Positions 22,847 through 31,584 of a DNA stretch of 35,506 bases are shown one piece after another. Made by a program: the position numbers and the translations under genes. The notes beneath the pieces are model-generated. The model saw only the letters and a list, made by a program, of their open reading frames with translations. It searched no databases and was not told where the DNA came from. The stretch comes from Bacilli bacterium (GTDB taxonomy: Bacteria > Bacillota_I > Bacilli_A > RFN20 > CAG-826): assembly GCA_017619815.1 (NCBI GenBank), contig JAFZRR010000001.1, positions 1 to 35,506 of the forward strand, read 5' to 3'. The stretch's first letter is position 1; every line of letters begins with the position of its first letter.

Positions 22847-23437
22847 ATGAAATTATTTGAACTATTAACTGAAAACGAAAGAAAACTCGGACGTTTGCTC
22901 AAATTTAAAAAAGAGCAAATCATTTTTCATGAAGATGATGAGTGTTCATATGTGGGTATTGTTCTTAAGGGTGAGATCAAAATCGCTTCCTTTACATTAT
23001 CTGGAAAAGAGATTGTTTATAATGTTGTGATAGAAAACCAGATGTTTGGTAATAACCTTATATTTTCCAAAAACCCGTATTATAAAGGGCACGTTTTAGC
23101 GGATTCTGATGGTGAGCTCATTCTCTTTAATAAAGAAAATCTTTTAAAGATATTACAAAGTAATGTTTCTTTCTTAGAAGCATATCTATCCTTACAAGCG
23201 GAATTTTCAAAGAACCTCAATAACACAATTAAGTTACTTTCATTATCTTCCGCAGAAGAAAGGCTCCTTTATTATTTAAAGCAAAACAATCCTTTGAAGA
23301 TTAAATCTATCTCCGCTTTAAGTGAGTCTTTATATTTGTCTAGAGAAGCAACTTCTAGACTAGTCAGTAAAATGGTCAAAGAAGGTAAGATTAATAGAAA
23401 TGGCAATATTATATATTTGCCAAAAGATATTAAATAA
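22847..23437 (+). CDS. Crp/Fnr-family transcription regulator (196 aa)
   Basis: The N-terminal cyclic-nucleotide-binding-like beta roll (residues 1-100) lacks the G-E-x-S...R-S signature needed to bind cAMP (it reads Q-M-F-G-N-N-L-I-F), and with a single Cys33 it has no iron-sulfur site. The C-terminal winged helix has recognition helix LSREATSRLVSKM. Arg166, Glu167 and Arg171 align with CRP Arg180, Glu181 and Arg185, the residues that read TGTGA. A perfect TGTGA-N6-TCACA site lies just upstream, so its DNA specificity can be predicted. It is divergent from an ABC importer, its likely target. The effector is unknown. Confidence 0.93.
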   Translation: MKLFELLTENERKLGRLLKFKKEQIIFHEDDECSYVGIVLKGEIKIASFTLSGKEIVYNVVIENQMFGNNLIFSKNPYYKGHVLADSDGELILFNKENLLKILQSNVSFLEAYLSLQAEFSKNLNNTIKLLSLSSAEERLLYYLKQNNPLKIKSISALSESLYLSREATSRLVSKMVKEGKINRNGNIIYLPKDIK

Positions 23438-23454
23438 TCATAAAATAACTTGGT

Positions 23455-23994
23455 ATGGAAGGCGAATTTAACAACTTACAATTTAATAACGCGAACATCA
23501 CATTTAATAACAAACCGAACAATACGGAAACTAGTGATGAGATGAAAGCTCCAACGATGATTCAAGAAAACATCGAGGGAACGATTTACGCTAGAAAGAA
23601 AAGAAATACGAAGGTTGTCGCATTAACAGGTATCACGTTATTAGTGACCGCTGCTAGTATCGCCAGTGGTTCTATTATCTCTAACGCCTTCATTTTGAAC
23701 CCACCTGTGATCTCTAATTCCGAATATGTCGTAGAAGAGGAAGTGTTCAAATATAACTTCACCGTTAAGAACGAAGGAGAATACGATATCGTATATACGA
23801 TAAGTATCGGAAAAACCACATATGTGAAAGAAGATTGTTCCACTCCAGGAACGTATGAGGGAACATTTAATGAAAACAAGGATCTCCTAACAGATAACCA
23901 AGTTGCTATCTTCTATGTGAGATTTACTAATAAATTCGATTACACAAAACAACTAGTGAAAGTGAAATTCAATAAAGGAGGAATTATCCAATGA
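23455..23994 (+). CDS. Single-pass membrane protein upstream of mscS-like gene (179 aa)
   Basis: An Asn-rich N-terminal cytosolic tail (1-45) precedes R-K-K-R-N and a membrane helix (about 52-76). The outside part (77-179) is beta-rich and resembles an Ig-like domain. I do not recognise the family. TAAAAT (23441-23446) lies 8 bases before the ATG with no Shine-Dalgarno. The stop overlaps the MscS ATG by four bases (ATGA at 23991), suggesting a coupled accessory subunit. A partial protein at the window end has the same plan of polar tail then membrane helix. Confidence 0.75.
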   Translation: MEGEFNNLQFNNANITFNNKPNNTETSDEMKAPTMIQENIEGTIYARKKRNTKVVALTGITLLVTAASIASGSIISNAFILNPPVISNSEYVVEEEVFKYNFTVKNEGEYDIVYTISIGKTTYVKEDCSTPGTYEGTFNENKDLLTDNQVAIFYVRFTNKFDYTKQLVKVKFNKGGIIQ

Positions 23995-25175
23995 AAGAAT
24001 TCAAGAAAGAAAACTGGTGGAGCAAGAAAACCACATCCGCGAAAGTCGCATTTATCATCAGTGTGATTTTATTTGTCGCGGCATTGTGTTTATTCTTCTT
24101 CATGATGCATGTAAGACCATTCCTAGGTAACGAATATGCAGACAGCTTATACAAGATTGAAATTGGCACAGATGAAGTAACAGGTGAACCAATCATTAAG
24201 ACATTCGCACATGGATGGGCACTTGTCTGGTATGTACTCGCAAATAGTACATTAAAATGGGTCATTACCATTATGGTCATCTTTGTGACATTCATTTTAA
24301 TCTTTGTGAGTAATTTTATTACTCATCTGTTCGATAACAAATCTAAAAAGAGCAGAACCATTTCCTCATTAGTGAGATCATTAGTGAAGTATGGATTAAT
24401 GTTAGTTGCATTAGCAATCATCCTCATTGCTTGGGGTGTCAATGTTATCGGTGTTTTAGCCGGTGTCGGCGTTATTACATTAATCGTCGGTTTAGGATGT
24501 CAATCGCTCATCCAAGATGTCATCAGTGGCTTATTTATCGTCTTTGATGATTACTTCGGTGTTGGTGATACAGTCATCATCGATGGTTTTAGAGGAACAG
24601 TCGTGGAAGTCGGTTTAAAAACCACAAAACTCCAAGACTTTGGTGGCAACATCAAATCCATTACAAATAGTTCTATTTCCACAGTGGTGAACATGTCCAG
24701 AATGAGAAGTGTGGCCTCTGTAAAATTATCCGTTTCATATAATGAAGATGTCGAAAGAGTGGAAGCCATCATCTTAAAAGAAATTGAAGAAATTAAAGAA
24801 AAGGTACCAAATATCACCGAAGGTCCATGGTACAAAGGTATTGATGCGATTACCGCATCCTCAATCGATTTCTTAGTGCTTTGCTACGTCGATGAATCTA
24901 ATAGATTCCAAGTTACAAGAGATTTGAATAGAGAATTCTATTTAGCTTTTAAGAAGAACAATGTGCAAATTCCATACACACAAGTCACTGTTAATGAACA
25001 AGATGACAAGAATAGAGCAAAAGCTTCTCCTGAAGAAGTTGCCATGGCGGTTAGAGAACAAAAGATTCTCCGTGGCACTTTAGAAAAAGAACAAAAGAAA
25101 AAGGCCTCTAAAACGACCCGTGTAATTAAGAAGATTAAACAATCTTACGAACAAGCACAAAAAGATATGGATTAG
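23991..25175 (+). CDS. Mechanosensitive ion channel, MscS family (394 aa)
   Basis: Three membrane helices are seen (about 15-36, 80-112 and 125-165). The pore helix region G-V-L-A-G-V-G-V-I-T-L-I-V-G-L-G has the Gly/Ala packing pattern of MscS TM3. The following V-I-S-G-L-F-I-V-F-D-D-Y-F-G-V-G-D-T-V is the family hallmark, and the beta domain continues with G-T-V-V-E-V-G-L-K-T-T. A long charged helical tail (340-394) is extra relative to E. coli MscS. The channel releases solutes on hypo-osmotic shock. It is translationally coupled to the upstream membrane protein. Confidence 0.96.
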   Translation: MKEFKKENWWSKKTTSAKVAFIISVILFVAALCLFFFMMHVRPFLGNEYADSLYKIEIGTDEVTGEPIIKTFAHGWALVWYVLANSTLKWVITIMVIFVTFILIFVSNFITHLFDNKSKKSRTISSLVRSLVKYGLMLVALAIILIAWGVNVIGVLAGVGVITLIVGLGCQSLIQDVISGLFIVFDDYFGVGDTVIIDGFRGTVVEVGLKTTKLQDFGGNIKSITNSSISTVVNMSRMRSVASVKLSVSYNEDVERVEAIILKEIEEIKEKVPNITEGPWYKGIDAITASSIDFLVLCYVDESNRFQVTRDLNREFYLAFKKNNVQIPYTQVTVNEQDDKNRAKASPEEVAMAVREQKILRGTLEKEQKKKASKTTRVIKKIKQSYEQAQKDMD

Positions 25176-25186
25176 TCTTTGACTAA
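25172..25186. repeat. Inverted repeat spanning both convergent stop codons
   Basis: TTAGTC (25172-25177) and GACTAA (25181-25186) flank TTT. The MscS stop (TAG 25173-25175) and the TetR stop (minus, TAG 25185-25183) both lie inside it. A weak two-way hairpin is possible, but there is no real T run. Confidence 0.4.
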
Positions 25187-25716
25187 ATCTTGATATTAGC
25201 CATCCTATAGAGCATGATATTCATCTCCTCTGGGGTGGCTTTTAAATTGCTATTGAGCCAGAAGAGAATAGTATTAAAAACACCACCCGCCATAAAGTAG
25301 GCGAAAAGAGTGTTGCCTCTTTGCTCGGTTAAGTAATCGGTTTTTAAATGCGACAAAATATATTTTGCGTAGTTATTTAATTGATCGAGTAATAAGAATT
25401 CACGATGAGCCATTTGAAGGACTTTAATTTGTCTTTCATATTGTTTGATGAAATAGAACATTGCCAAAGTAAAATCGGTTGGTTTTTGCACATTGCTTTT
25501 AAGCATCTTTTCGTAAAATTCCTCAAAACGGGAGTCACAATAATCAATAAAAATGTCATCTTTCTTATTAAAATAACGGTAGAAAGACATTCTTGACACA
25601 CCAGCGCGTTCACAAATATCTTTGACAGTAATATTGTCATAGTCTGTTTTTAACATTAAGGCGTAAAGCGCTAATGAAATTAAAGCTTTTGTGGAGTTCT
25701 TTTTACTTTTACTCAT
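25183..25716 (-). CDS. TetR-family regulator (177 aa)
   Basis: The helix-turn-helix (ITVKDICERAGVSRMSFYRYF, residues about 29-49) is the TetR N-terminal domain; the C-terminal helical part would bind the effector, which is not identifiable. A longer frame opens at 25752, but a -10 TATAAT (25729-25724) lies inside it and is 17 bases from -35-like GTGACA (25752-25747), so the start must be the ATG at 25716, 7 bases past the -10. It is divergent from the 25801 membrane-protein gene, with two TGTNACA elements over its own -35. Confidence 0.9.
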   Translation of the reverse strand: MSKSKKNSTKALISLALYALMLKTDYDNITVKDICERAGVSRMSFYRYFNKKDDIFIDYCDSRFEEFYEKMLKSNVQKPTDFTLAMFYFIKQYERQIKVLQMAHREFLLLDQLNNYAKYILSHLKTDYLTEQRGNTLFAYFMAGGVFNTILFWLNSNLKATPEEMNIMLYRMANIKI

Positions 25717-25737
25717 GGCAAACATTATATACGCATA

Positions 25738-25753
25738 TGTTACAAATGTCACA
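25738..25753. promoter_or_regulatory. Candidate TetR operator TGTTACAAATGTCACA
   Basis: Two TGTNACA elements (25738-25744 and 25747-25753) lie 9 bases apart and cover the -35 GTGACA of the TetR gene. They sit in the intergenic region shared with the divergent 25801 gene, so one bound protein could act on both. Confidence 0.45.
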
Positions 25754-25800
25754 AAATGAATTATATTTTTTAAATAAAAATAGTTTTATAATATGTCCAT

Positions 25801-26259
25801 ATGGAAACAAAGATTATTAAAACTAACGAGATAAATGAAAGACAATTAATCGACACATATTCAATATTTGAATATAAATGCACCGAAAGAACCGTAAACG
25901 GTAAAAGAATTACTCTTAAATTTGTTAGAGATGATTCCGTTCCTTATATTGACGAATTAAAGAAACTTCAATATCAATATGGTTCATATAACGTCGGTAG
26001 TATGTTACCAACTTTATTATTGCCAGCAGTGTCATTTTTACTTTTCACTGCATTTTTAATCTTGATGTTTGCGTTGGGTGAGAAGTTCAACTTACTTCTT
26101 TATTTCTGTACGCTCGTTTTACCCGCTCTCCTTCTTTTAATCTTAGGAGTGGTGTTCATGATTCTCAGAATTAGGATAATTGGAAAGGTCCAAAGTGAGA
26201 AACCAAAGAAGGATCAAGAGTACCGTGAAAAGGTTAGAATTTTAAAACAAGGAAAATAA
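25801..26259 (+). CDS. Two-helix membrane protein divergent from TetR (152 aa)
   Basis: A polar N-terminal domain (1-64) with mixed helix/strand is followed by two membrane helices (about 67-91 and 96-122) and a basic tail (S-E-K-P-K-K-D...). Both tails are likely cytosolic. I do not recognise the family. A perfect TATAAT (25787-25792) ends 8 bases before the ATG, predicting a leaderless message. TetR regulators often control a divergent neighbour, so this is a plausible target. Confidence 0.75.
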   Translation: METKIIKTNEINERQLIDTYSIFEYKCTERTVNGKRITLKFVRDDSVPYIDELKKLQYQYGSYNVGSMLPTLLLPAVSFLLFTAFLILMFALGEKFNLLLYFCTLVLPALLLLILGVVFMILRIRIIGKVQSEKPKKDQEYREKVRILKQGK

Positions 26260-26285
26260 CCCACAAATAGTTAGACAAAAGACTG

Positions 26286-26321
26286 AAAATCCACATGTCG
26301 AAAAGTGGATTTTTATTTTCT
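26286..26321 (+). terminator. Terminator of the 25801 gene
   Basis: AAAATCCAC (26286-26294) pairs with GTGGATTTT (26305-26313), followed by TATTTTC. Confidence 0.8.
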
Positions 26322-26327
26322 TAAGCG

Positions 26328-26362
26328 TCTTTGTTTAACAAAGAGATCTTTTTGGGTATAAT
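26328..26362 (+). promoter_or_regulatory. Promoter of the MacB-like gene with 17-base palindrome over the -35
   Basis: The -10 TATAAT is at 26357-26362 and the -35 TTAACA at 26335-26340 (spacing 16). The -35 sits at the centre of a perfect palindrome TCTTTGTTTAACAAAGA (26328-26344), a likely repressor operator. Confidence 0.6.
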
Positions 26363-26408
26363 TATTACAATTATTAAAATACCAATAGGCACTTAAGGAG
26401 GTATTGTT

Positions 26409-29400
26409 ATGCTTAAACTTGTTAATATCAAAAAGGACTATGTCAGTAAAGGTATACCGACAGTCCACGCTTTAAAAGGTTTATCAATCAACTTCCGCCG
26501 CAACGAATTCGTTGCTATTTTAGGTGCCTCTGGATGTGGTAAAACCACATTATTAAACATTATTGGTGGTTTAGACCGCTATACAAGTGGTGATTTAGTC
26601 ATCGAAGGAAAATCGACAAAAGACTATAAAGATGGCGATTGGGATACATATCGTAACCATTCTGTTGGTTTTGTCTTCCAAACATATAATCTCATCATGC
26701 ACCAAACCGTTCTTAAAAACGTTGAACTTGCCTTAACCATTTCCGGTATCAAAAAAGATGAAAGAAGACAAAGAGCGTTAGAAGCTTTAAAGATTGTTGG
26801 TCTTGAAGGTATGGAAAACAAAAGACCAAACATGCTTTCCGGTGGTCAAATGCAAAGAGTTGCTATTGCAAGAGCACTCATCAATAACCCAGAAATCTTA
26901 TTAGCGGATGAACCAACTGGGGCATTGGATAGTGAAACCAGTTTACAAATCATGGATCTTCTTAAAGAAGTTGCAGAAGATAGACTTGTTATCATGGTCA
27001 CGCACAACCCTGACCTCGCATATAAATATTCCACACGTATTGTGAAAATGAGCGATGGCTTATTAACTGATGACAGTGATCCATATAGTGGAGAAACCAA
27101 AGAAGAATTACAAACCGCTTTAAAAAAGAAAGAAGCTGTCATCGCCGCTAAAGGAAACAAGAAACAATCATCCATGTCCTTTGCCACAGCAACAGGTCTT
27201 TCTTTCTCTAATTTATTATCTAAATTAAAAAGAACCATTTTGGTATCTGTGGCTGGTTCCATTGGTATTATTGGCGTGAGTTCCGTTTTAGCGGTATCTT
27301 TCGGTGTTAACAATTACATTGATAGTATGCAAGATGACATGCTTTCACAATATCCAGTCTCTGTTAGTGAACAGGCAGTGGACTATACATCTTTGATGAC
27401 TGGTTTGTCATCTTGGCAAAAAGCAGGCGCTGCAAAGTATTTAGGCACTGACCTTGTTGGCGTTGATTCCATGATCGCGTATTTGATGGATAAGTATAAC
27501 GATTTAACATCCGCAATTAAAAAGACAAACGATATTAATAATGACTTCGTTGGATATGTGAAAAACATGCCTGAAGAATACTATGCATCCATCAACTATA
27601 ACTATGGTCTTGATGTTACAAACAATATCTATACAACTTGGAACAGAGGTTATGAAGGCGATGAAGGGAATGACAAAGTCATATCCTTAAATGGCTTAAC
27701 ACAAATGTATATTTCTGAACTTCAAACAGTTCCTAATTTTGGTGAGTATGCAATGTATGTGAATTTATTCACAAACTTTGTCAGTCAGTTACCAGCAAGT
27801 CAAGATTACATCATGGATCAATTCGAATTCATTGGTAATAAATCTAGATTCCCAGAAAACAAACACGAAATGGTAGTAGTCGTAGATGATGACCAAACAT
27901 TAACCGATATCTTGTTTGCGCAATTAGGATATTTCACCGAAAGTGAATTCCTCGATTTAGCCAGAAAGACCATTGATTTACAAAACTTAAAGAACAAATT
28001 AAACGCTGAAGAAATCACAAAAGCTGAATATGAAGCCGGAGTGGAAGAAATTGAAAATCAGTACAAAGATAAGATTCCTGAAGACTTTTCTGTCGATGAA
28101 ATCTTAGATAAAAACTTTTACTATTTACCACATGACAATATGTGGACTAAGTCTGAAAGTGAAGTTCCAACCGCTAAGTTCACAATTCCTTCTGATGTCT
28201 TTGGCGTGGATGTCACCATCGTTCTTAAATATTCCGGAAGTGATTCTGATGCTTTATTAGGCAAAGCCTATGTCGGTGGATTCTCCAGTGATTTATTATT
28301 CACACGTAGCAGCACCGCTATATCTGATCCCGATAATCCAGTTATCGGTCAATGGAAAACCACAATGCAAGGAAGCCCATTTGAAATCCAAATTAGAAAC
28401 GATGGATTTGTCTATGGCTTAGTCGTTACCGAAGAAGACCCTGAAGGAACATTTAGACCATTTGCGATGTGGAGCGAAGCTGGCCAATCATTTACTTATG
28501 ACGCAGTGATGAACGATACAAGCGAAGCAACACCTATGAAAATTGTCGGTGTTCTTAAAAAGAAAAAGAACATTAATTTCGGATGCTTATCTAGAGGTAT
28601 TTATTTTATAAATGATTTTGCTCAAGAGTTCATGGATGACGCTCGTTTCTCTTCAATCGTCAATGATCCAGTTGTCGGTATGAAGAGCTATATCCGTTCT
28701 CCAGAAGAAAATGACGATACTTATAAAGCGTATGTCACATATACATATACATCGTTTGAAGATACCAGCAATCCTCAAACAGATATTCCAGGCGAAGCGA
28801 TGGCACTTAACCAAGACTTCAATAAGTCTTTAGGTAGTTTATTCTCCATCAGTGGAACCACAAATGAAGAAATAGACAAAGTCTACTTAAGAAGTGTTTC
28901 TGGTTTAGCCACAAAGATTACCGAAGATGATCTTGGCAACTTGGTCAGCAAGACTTTTGAAAACCTCCCAGAACAAATTGATTTCTATCCTACAAACTTT
29001 AGTAAGAAAAGCAAGATTACAAACTATTTGGATAAGTGGAATGAAGATGTTCCAGTCGAAGTTTTACGCGATAATGGCACGATTGAAACTGTCGAATTTA
29101 AAGATAGAAAGAACATCACATACACGGATACAGTGGCTTTAATTATTTCCATGATTGATGCCTTTATTACCGCAGTGACAATTGCCTTAATCGTTTTCAC
29201 ATCATTATCTCTTGTGGTTTCTTGCTTCATGATTGCGGTTATCACCTATATTTCTACAATGGAGCGTGTCAAAGAAATCGGCGTTATCCGTTCTTTGGGT
29301 GGACGAAAGAAAGATGTTTCTCGTTTATTTATCGCTGAAACACTCATTATTGGTTTGGCTAGTGGTGTGATTGGTATTGGGGTCACATATCTCTTAGAAT

Positions 29401-29573
29401 TAATTCTCAACTTATCTATTGCCCATTTAGGTGTCTTTGGTATTGCGGCGTTGCCACTTTGGATGGCAGGCGTCATGATCGCCTTATCCATTTTCTTAAA
29501 TGTCATCTCTGGTTTGATTCCATCATTAAAAGCCAGTAACCAAGATCCTGTTGTTGCGTTAAGGACTGAATAA
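26409..29573 (+). CDS. MacB-like ABC transporter: ATPase fused to FtsX-type permease (1054 aa)
   Basis: Residues 1-230 are a LolD/MacB-type ATPase: Walker A GASGCGKTT (39-47), signature LSGGQMQRVAIARAL (143-157), Walker B LLADEPTGALD (164-174), H-loop THN (198-200). A linker leads to membrane helix 1 (about 277-300), an extracytoplasmic region of some 600 residues (301-905), and three C-terminal helices with the FtsX motif E-R-V-K-E-I-G-V-I-R-S-L-G-G (about 950-965). This is MacB topology, but the external domain is about twice the usual size. Such machines act by mechanotransmission rather than pumping across the membrane. AAGGAGG at 26396-26402 drives translation. rimO begins 1 base after its stop. 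Confidence 0.93.
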   Translation: MLKLVNIKKDYVSKGIPTVHALKGLSINFRRNEFVAILGASGCGKTTLLNIIGGLDRYTSGDLVIEGKSTKDYKDGDWDTYRNHSVGFVFQTYNLIMHQTVLKNVELALTISGIKKDERRQRALEALKIVGLEGMENKRPNMLSGGQMQRVAIARALINNPEILLADEPTGALDSETSLQIMDLLKEVAEDRLVIMVTHNPDLAYKYSTRIVKMSDGLLTDDSDPYSGETKEELQTALKKKEAVIAAKGNKKQSSMSFATATGLSFSNLLSKLKRTILVSVAGSIGIIGVSSVLAVSFGVNNYIDSMQDDMLSQYPVSVSEQAVDYTSLMTGLSSWQKAGAAKYLGTDLVGVDSMIAYLMDKYNDLTSAIKKTNDINNDFVGYVKNMPEEYYASINYNYGLDVTNNIYTTWNRGYEGDEGNDKVISLNGLTQMYISELQTVPNFGEYAMYVNLFTNFVSQLPASQDYIMDQFEFIGNKSRFPENKHEMVVVVDDDQTLTDILFAQLGYFTESEFLDLARKTIDLQNLKNKLNAEEITKAEYEAGVEEIENQYKDKIPEDFSVDEILDKNFYYLPHDNMWTKSESEVPTAKFTIPSDVFGVDVTIVLKYSGSDSDALLGKAYVGGFSSDLLFTRSSTAISDPDNPVIGQWKTTMQGSPFEIQIRNDGFVYGLVVTEEDPEGTFRPFAMWSEAGQSFTYDAVMNDTSEATPMKIVGVLKKKKNINFGCLSRGIYFINDFAQEFMDDARFSSIVNDPVVGMKSYIRSPEENDDTYKAYVTYTYTSFEDTSNPQTDIPGEAMALNQDFNKSLGSLFSISGTTNEEIDKVYLRSVSGLATKITEDDLGNLVSKTFENLPEQIDFYPTNFSKKSKITNYLDKWNEDVPVEVLRDNGTIETVEFKDRKNITYTDTVALIISMIDAFITAVTIALIVFTSLSLVVSCFMIAVITYISTMERVKEIGVIRSLGGRKKDVSRLFIAETLIIGLASGVIGIGVTYLLELILNLSIAHLGVFGIAALPLWMAGVMIALSIFLNVISGLIPSLKASNQDPVVALRTE

Positions 29574-29574
29574 T

Positions 29575-30861
29575 ATGTTAAAAGTCGGTTTAGTATCTTT
29601 AGGTTGCGCAAAAAACCTTGTCGATAGCGAGAATATCCTCGGTTTATTGAAACATGATGGTTATACCATCACAAACACTATTGAGGATAGTGATATCATT
29701 ATCGTTAATACTTGTGGTTTTATCGATTCCAGTAAAAAGGAATCCATTGAAACTATTTTTGAAATGCTTTCCTATAACAAGAAAGTTGTGGTCACAGGTT
29801 GCTTAGCCCAACGTTATGAAGAAGAACTCAAAAAAGAAATCCCAGAAGCATATTTCATTCCTATCCATGATTACGATAAATTCAACAAACTCTTTAGAGA
29901 AGTTGACAAAGAATTAACCGCTGATGGTGGTCTTGATGATTATTATCGTGTTATTTCTACAGGCAAATACTCTGCTTATCTAAAAATAGGTGAAGGCTGT
30001 GATAACTGCTGCACTTACTGCGCCATTCCTCTTATTAGAGGACATTTCGTCTCTCGTCCATATGATGAAATCATTAAAGAAGCTAATGAACTCGCCGAAT
30101 CCGGCATTAAAGAAGTCATCGTTCTTGAACAAGATACAACAAAATATGGCATTGATTTAAAAGATGGAAATAACACCATTTCCTTATTAAAAGGTTTGTT
30201 GGAGATTAAGAAACTAGATTATATTCGCTTACTTTATTTATATCCTGATGAAATCACCGATGAACTCATCGATTTAATTGCTCAAGAAAAGAGATTAACT
30301 CCATACTTTGATATTCCTATCCAACACAGCGAAGATCACATCCTCAAAGATATGAATAGAAGAGGTAATAAAGAATTCTTAAGAAACTTATTTAATAAAA
30401 TTAAATCTAAAGTTCCTAACGCTATTCTTAGAACCACCGTTATGGTGGGATTCCCTGGTGAAACGGAAGAAGATATTGATAACCTTATTGAGTTTGTTAA
30501 AGAGATTGGTTTTGACCATTTAGGTGCGTTCACATATTCGCGTGAAGAAGGGACTAAATCCTTTAACTTCCCTAACCAAATTGATGAACAAACTAAGAAA
30601 GCTCGTTTAGACCGCTTAATGCGCGCTCAGCAAGGTGTTTCTTATAAAAGAAATAAAACACACATCGGTGAGATCATGAAAGGCCTAGTCGTGGGAAAAG
30701 AAAAAGGACAATATCTTTTAAGAAGTTATTGGAATGCCCCAGATGATGTCGACGGCAAAATCTTCTTTGATAGTGATGAAACATTAAATGAAGGCGATAT
30801 TGTAAAAGTGAAGATTAACGAAGCCTTCGTTTACGACCTATTAGGTGAACAGGTCAAATAA
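29575..30861 (+). CDS. rimO: Ribosomal protein uS12 methylthiotransferase RimO
   Basis: A radical-SAM methylthiotransferase that adds a methylthio group to the beta-carbon of Asp89 of uS12. Cys11, Cys47 and Cys76 hold the auxiliary cluster, and Cys142, Cys146, Cys149 the radical-SAM cluster. K-V-G-L-V-S-L-G-C-A-K-N-L-V-D-S-E at the start and P-Y-F-D-I-P-I-Q-H identify the RimO branch. The common motif AQDTTRYG reads L-E-Q-D-T-T-K-Y-G here. A TRAM-like C-terminal domain ends at 428. It is second in the MacB-like operon, one base after that stop. Confidence 0.95.
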   Translation: MLKVGLVSLGCAKNLVDSENILGLLKHDGYTITNTIEDSDIIIVNTCGFIDSSKKESIETIFEMLSYNKKVVVTGCLAQRYEEELKKEIPEAYFIPIHDYDKFNKLFREVDKELTADGGLDDYYRVISTGKYSAYLKIGEGCDNCCTYCAIPLIRGHFVSRPYDEIIKEANELAESGIKEVIVLEQDTTKYGIDLKDGNNTISLLKGLLEIKKLDYIRLLYLYPDEITDELIDLIAQEKRLTPYFDIPIQHSEDHILKDMNRRGNKEFLRNLFNKIKSKVPNAILRTTVMVGFPGETEEDIDNLIEFVKEIGFDHLGAFTYSREEGTKSFNFPNQIDEQTKKARLDRLMRAQQGVSYKRNKTHIGEIMKGLVVGKEKGQYLLRSYWNAPDDVDGKIFFDSDETLNEGDIVKVKINEAFVYDLLGEQVK

Positions 30862-30891
30862 TAGATTTTCTACTTGTAGAGATAGTAAAAA

Positions 30892-30897
30892 TATAAT
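30892..30897 (+). promoter_or_regulatory. -10 element of tRNA-Thr
   Basis: A TATAAT lies 27 bases upstream of the mature tRNA. Upstream is TCTACTTGTAGA, a small inverted repeat (30869-30880), and a weak -35. Confidence 0.55.
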
Positions 30898-30924
30898 AGT
30901 ATTAATACCGCGTTAAATCGCGAT

Positions 30925-30998
30925 GCCTCCTTAGTTAAGTGGTATAACGGATCCATGGTAAGGATCTATTGCTAGTTCGATTCTGGCAGGAGGCACCA
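30925..30998 (+). tRNA. tRNA-Thr (GGT)
   Basis: A 74-base cloverleaf with encoded CCA. The acceptor GCCTCCT pairs with AGGAGGC, the D-loop is short (AGTGGTA), the anticodon stem is GATCC/GGATC with loop ATGGTAA (anticodon GGT), the T-loop is TTCGATT and the discriminator A. The variable region has four bases. A T-rich run follows the CCA, without a clear stem. Confidence 0.95.
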
Positions 30999-31021
30999 TT
31001 TTTTTATTTTTAATAAAAACT

Positions 31022-31510
31022 ATGAAGACAATTTATTTTGCAGGTGGATGTTTCTGGGGAGTGGAGAGATATTTCTCTCTCGCTAAAGGTGTTTTGTCTA
31101 CGGAAGTGGGCTACGCAAACGGGACAAAAGATAATCCTAAATATGAAGATTTAAAACATGGATTAGATGATGCTTCAGAAACGGTCAAAATTGAATATGA
31201 CGAAAACGTCGTTTCCTTAGAAAAATTATTAGAATTATATCTTCGTGTCGTGGATCCATATTCAAAAAATAAACAAGGCGAAGATGAAGGAATTCAATAT
31301 AGAACCGGTGTCTATTATTTAAATAAAGAGGAAGAAGTAATTATCAAAAACTATTTCTCATCAGTTAATCTTAAAAACTACATGATTGAGGTGCTTCCTC
31401 TTAAGAAGTTTTATCCCGCAGAAGAATATCATCAAAAGTATTTAGAAAAGAATCCGACTGGTTATTGTCACATCAATATGGCAAAACTCAAAGATGATGA
31501 AAGAAAATAA
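31022..31510 (+). CDS. msrA: Peptide-methionine (S)-S-oxide reductase MsrA
   Basis: MsrA reduces S-methionine sulfoxide in proteins. The active-site motif GGCFWG is at residues 8-13 with nucleophile Cys10; the following DPYSKNKQGEDEGIQYR is the family's D-P-x-S-x-N-x-Q-G motif, and G-Y-C-H-I-N near the end supplies a possible resolving Cys. Length (162) is normal. No Shine-Dalgarno is present; TTTAAT lies 7 bases before the ATG. It follows tRNA-Thr directly and ends at a good terminator. Confidence 0.97.
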   Translation: MKTIYFAGGCFWGVERYFSLAKGVLSTEVGYANGTKDNPKYEDLKHGLDDASETVKIEYDENVVSLEKLLELYLRVVDPYSKNKQGEDEGIQYRTGVYYLNKEEEVIIKNYFSSVNLKNYMIEVLPLKKFYPAEEYHQKYLEKNPTGYCHINMAKLKDDERK

Positions 31511-31537
31511 TCACTCCAATGCGAGTGATTTTTTGTT
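31509..31537 (+). terminator. Terminator of msrA
   Basis: AATCACTC (31509-31516) pairs with GAGTGATT (31523-31530), followed by TTTTG. Confidence 0.85.
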
Positions 31538-31562
31538 GATAAAATCAACATTATGCTACAAT
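31534..31562 (+). promoter_or_regulatory. Aldehyde dehydrogenase promoter with inverted repeat TGTTGAT-AAA-ATCAACA
   Basis: A perfect 7-base inverted repeat (31534-31550) overlaps the -35 zone. An extended -10 TGCTACAAT has its hexamer TACAAT at 31557-31562. The repeat is a candidate operator. Confidence 0.55.
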
Positions 31563-31584
31563 AAAACTATAAAGAGGTATTCAT

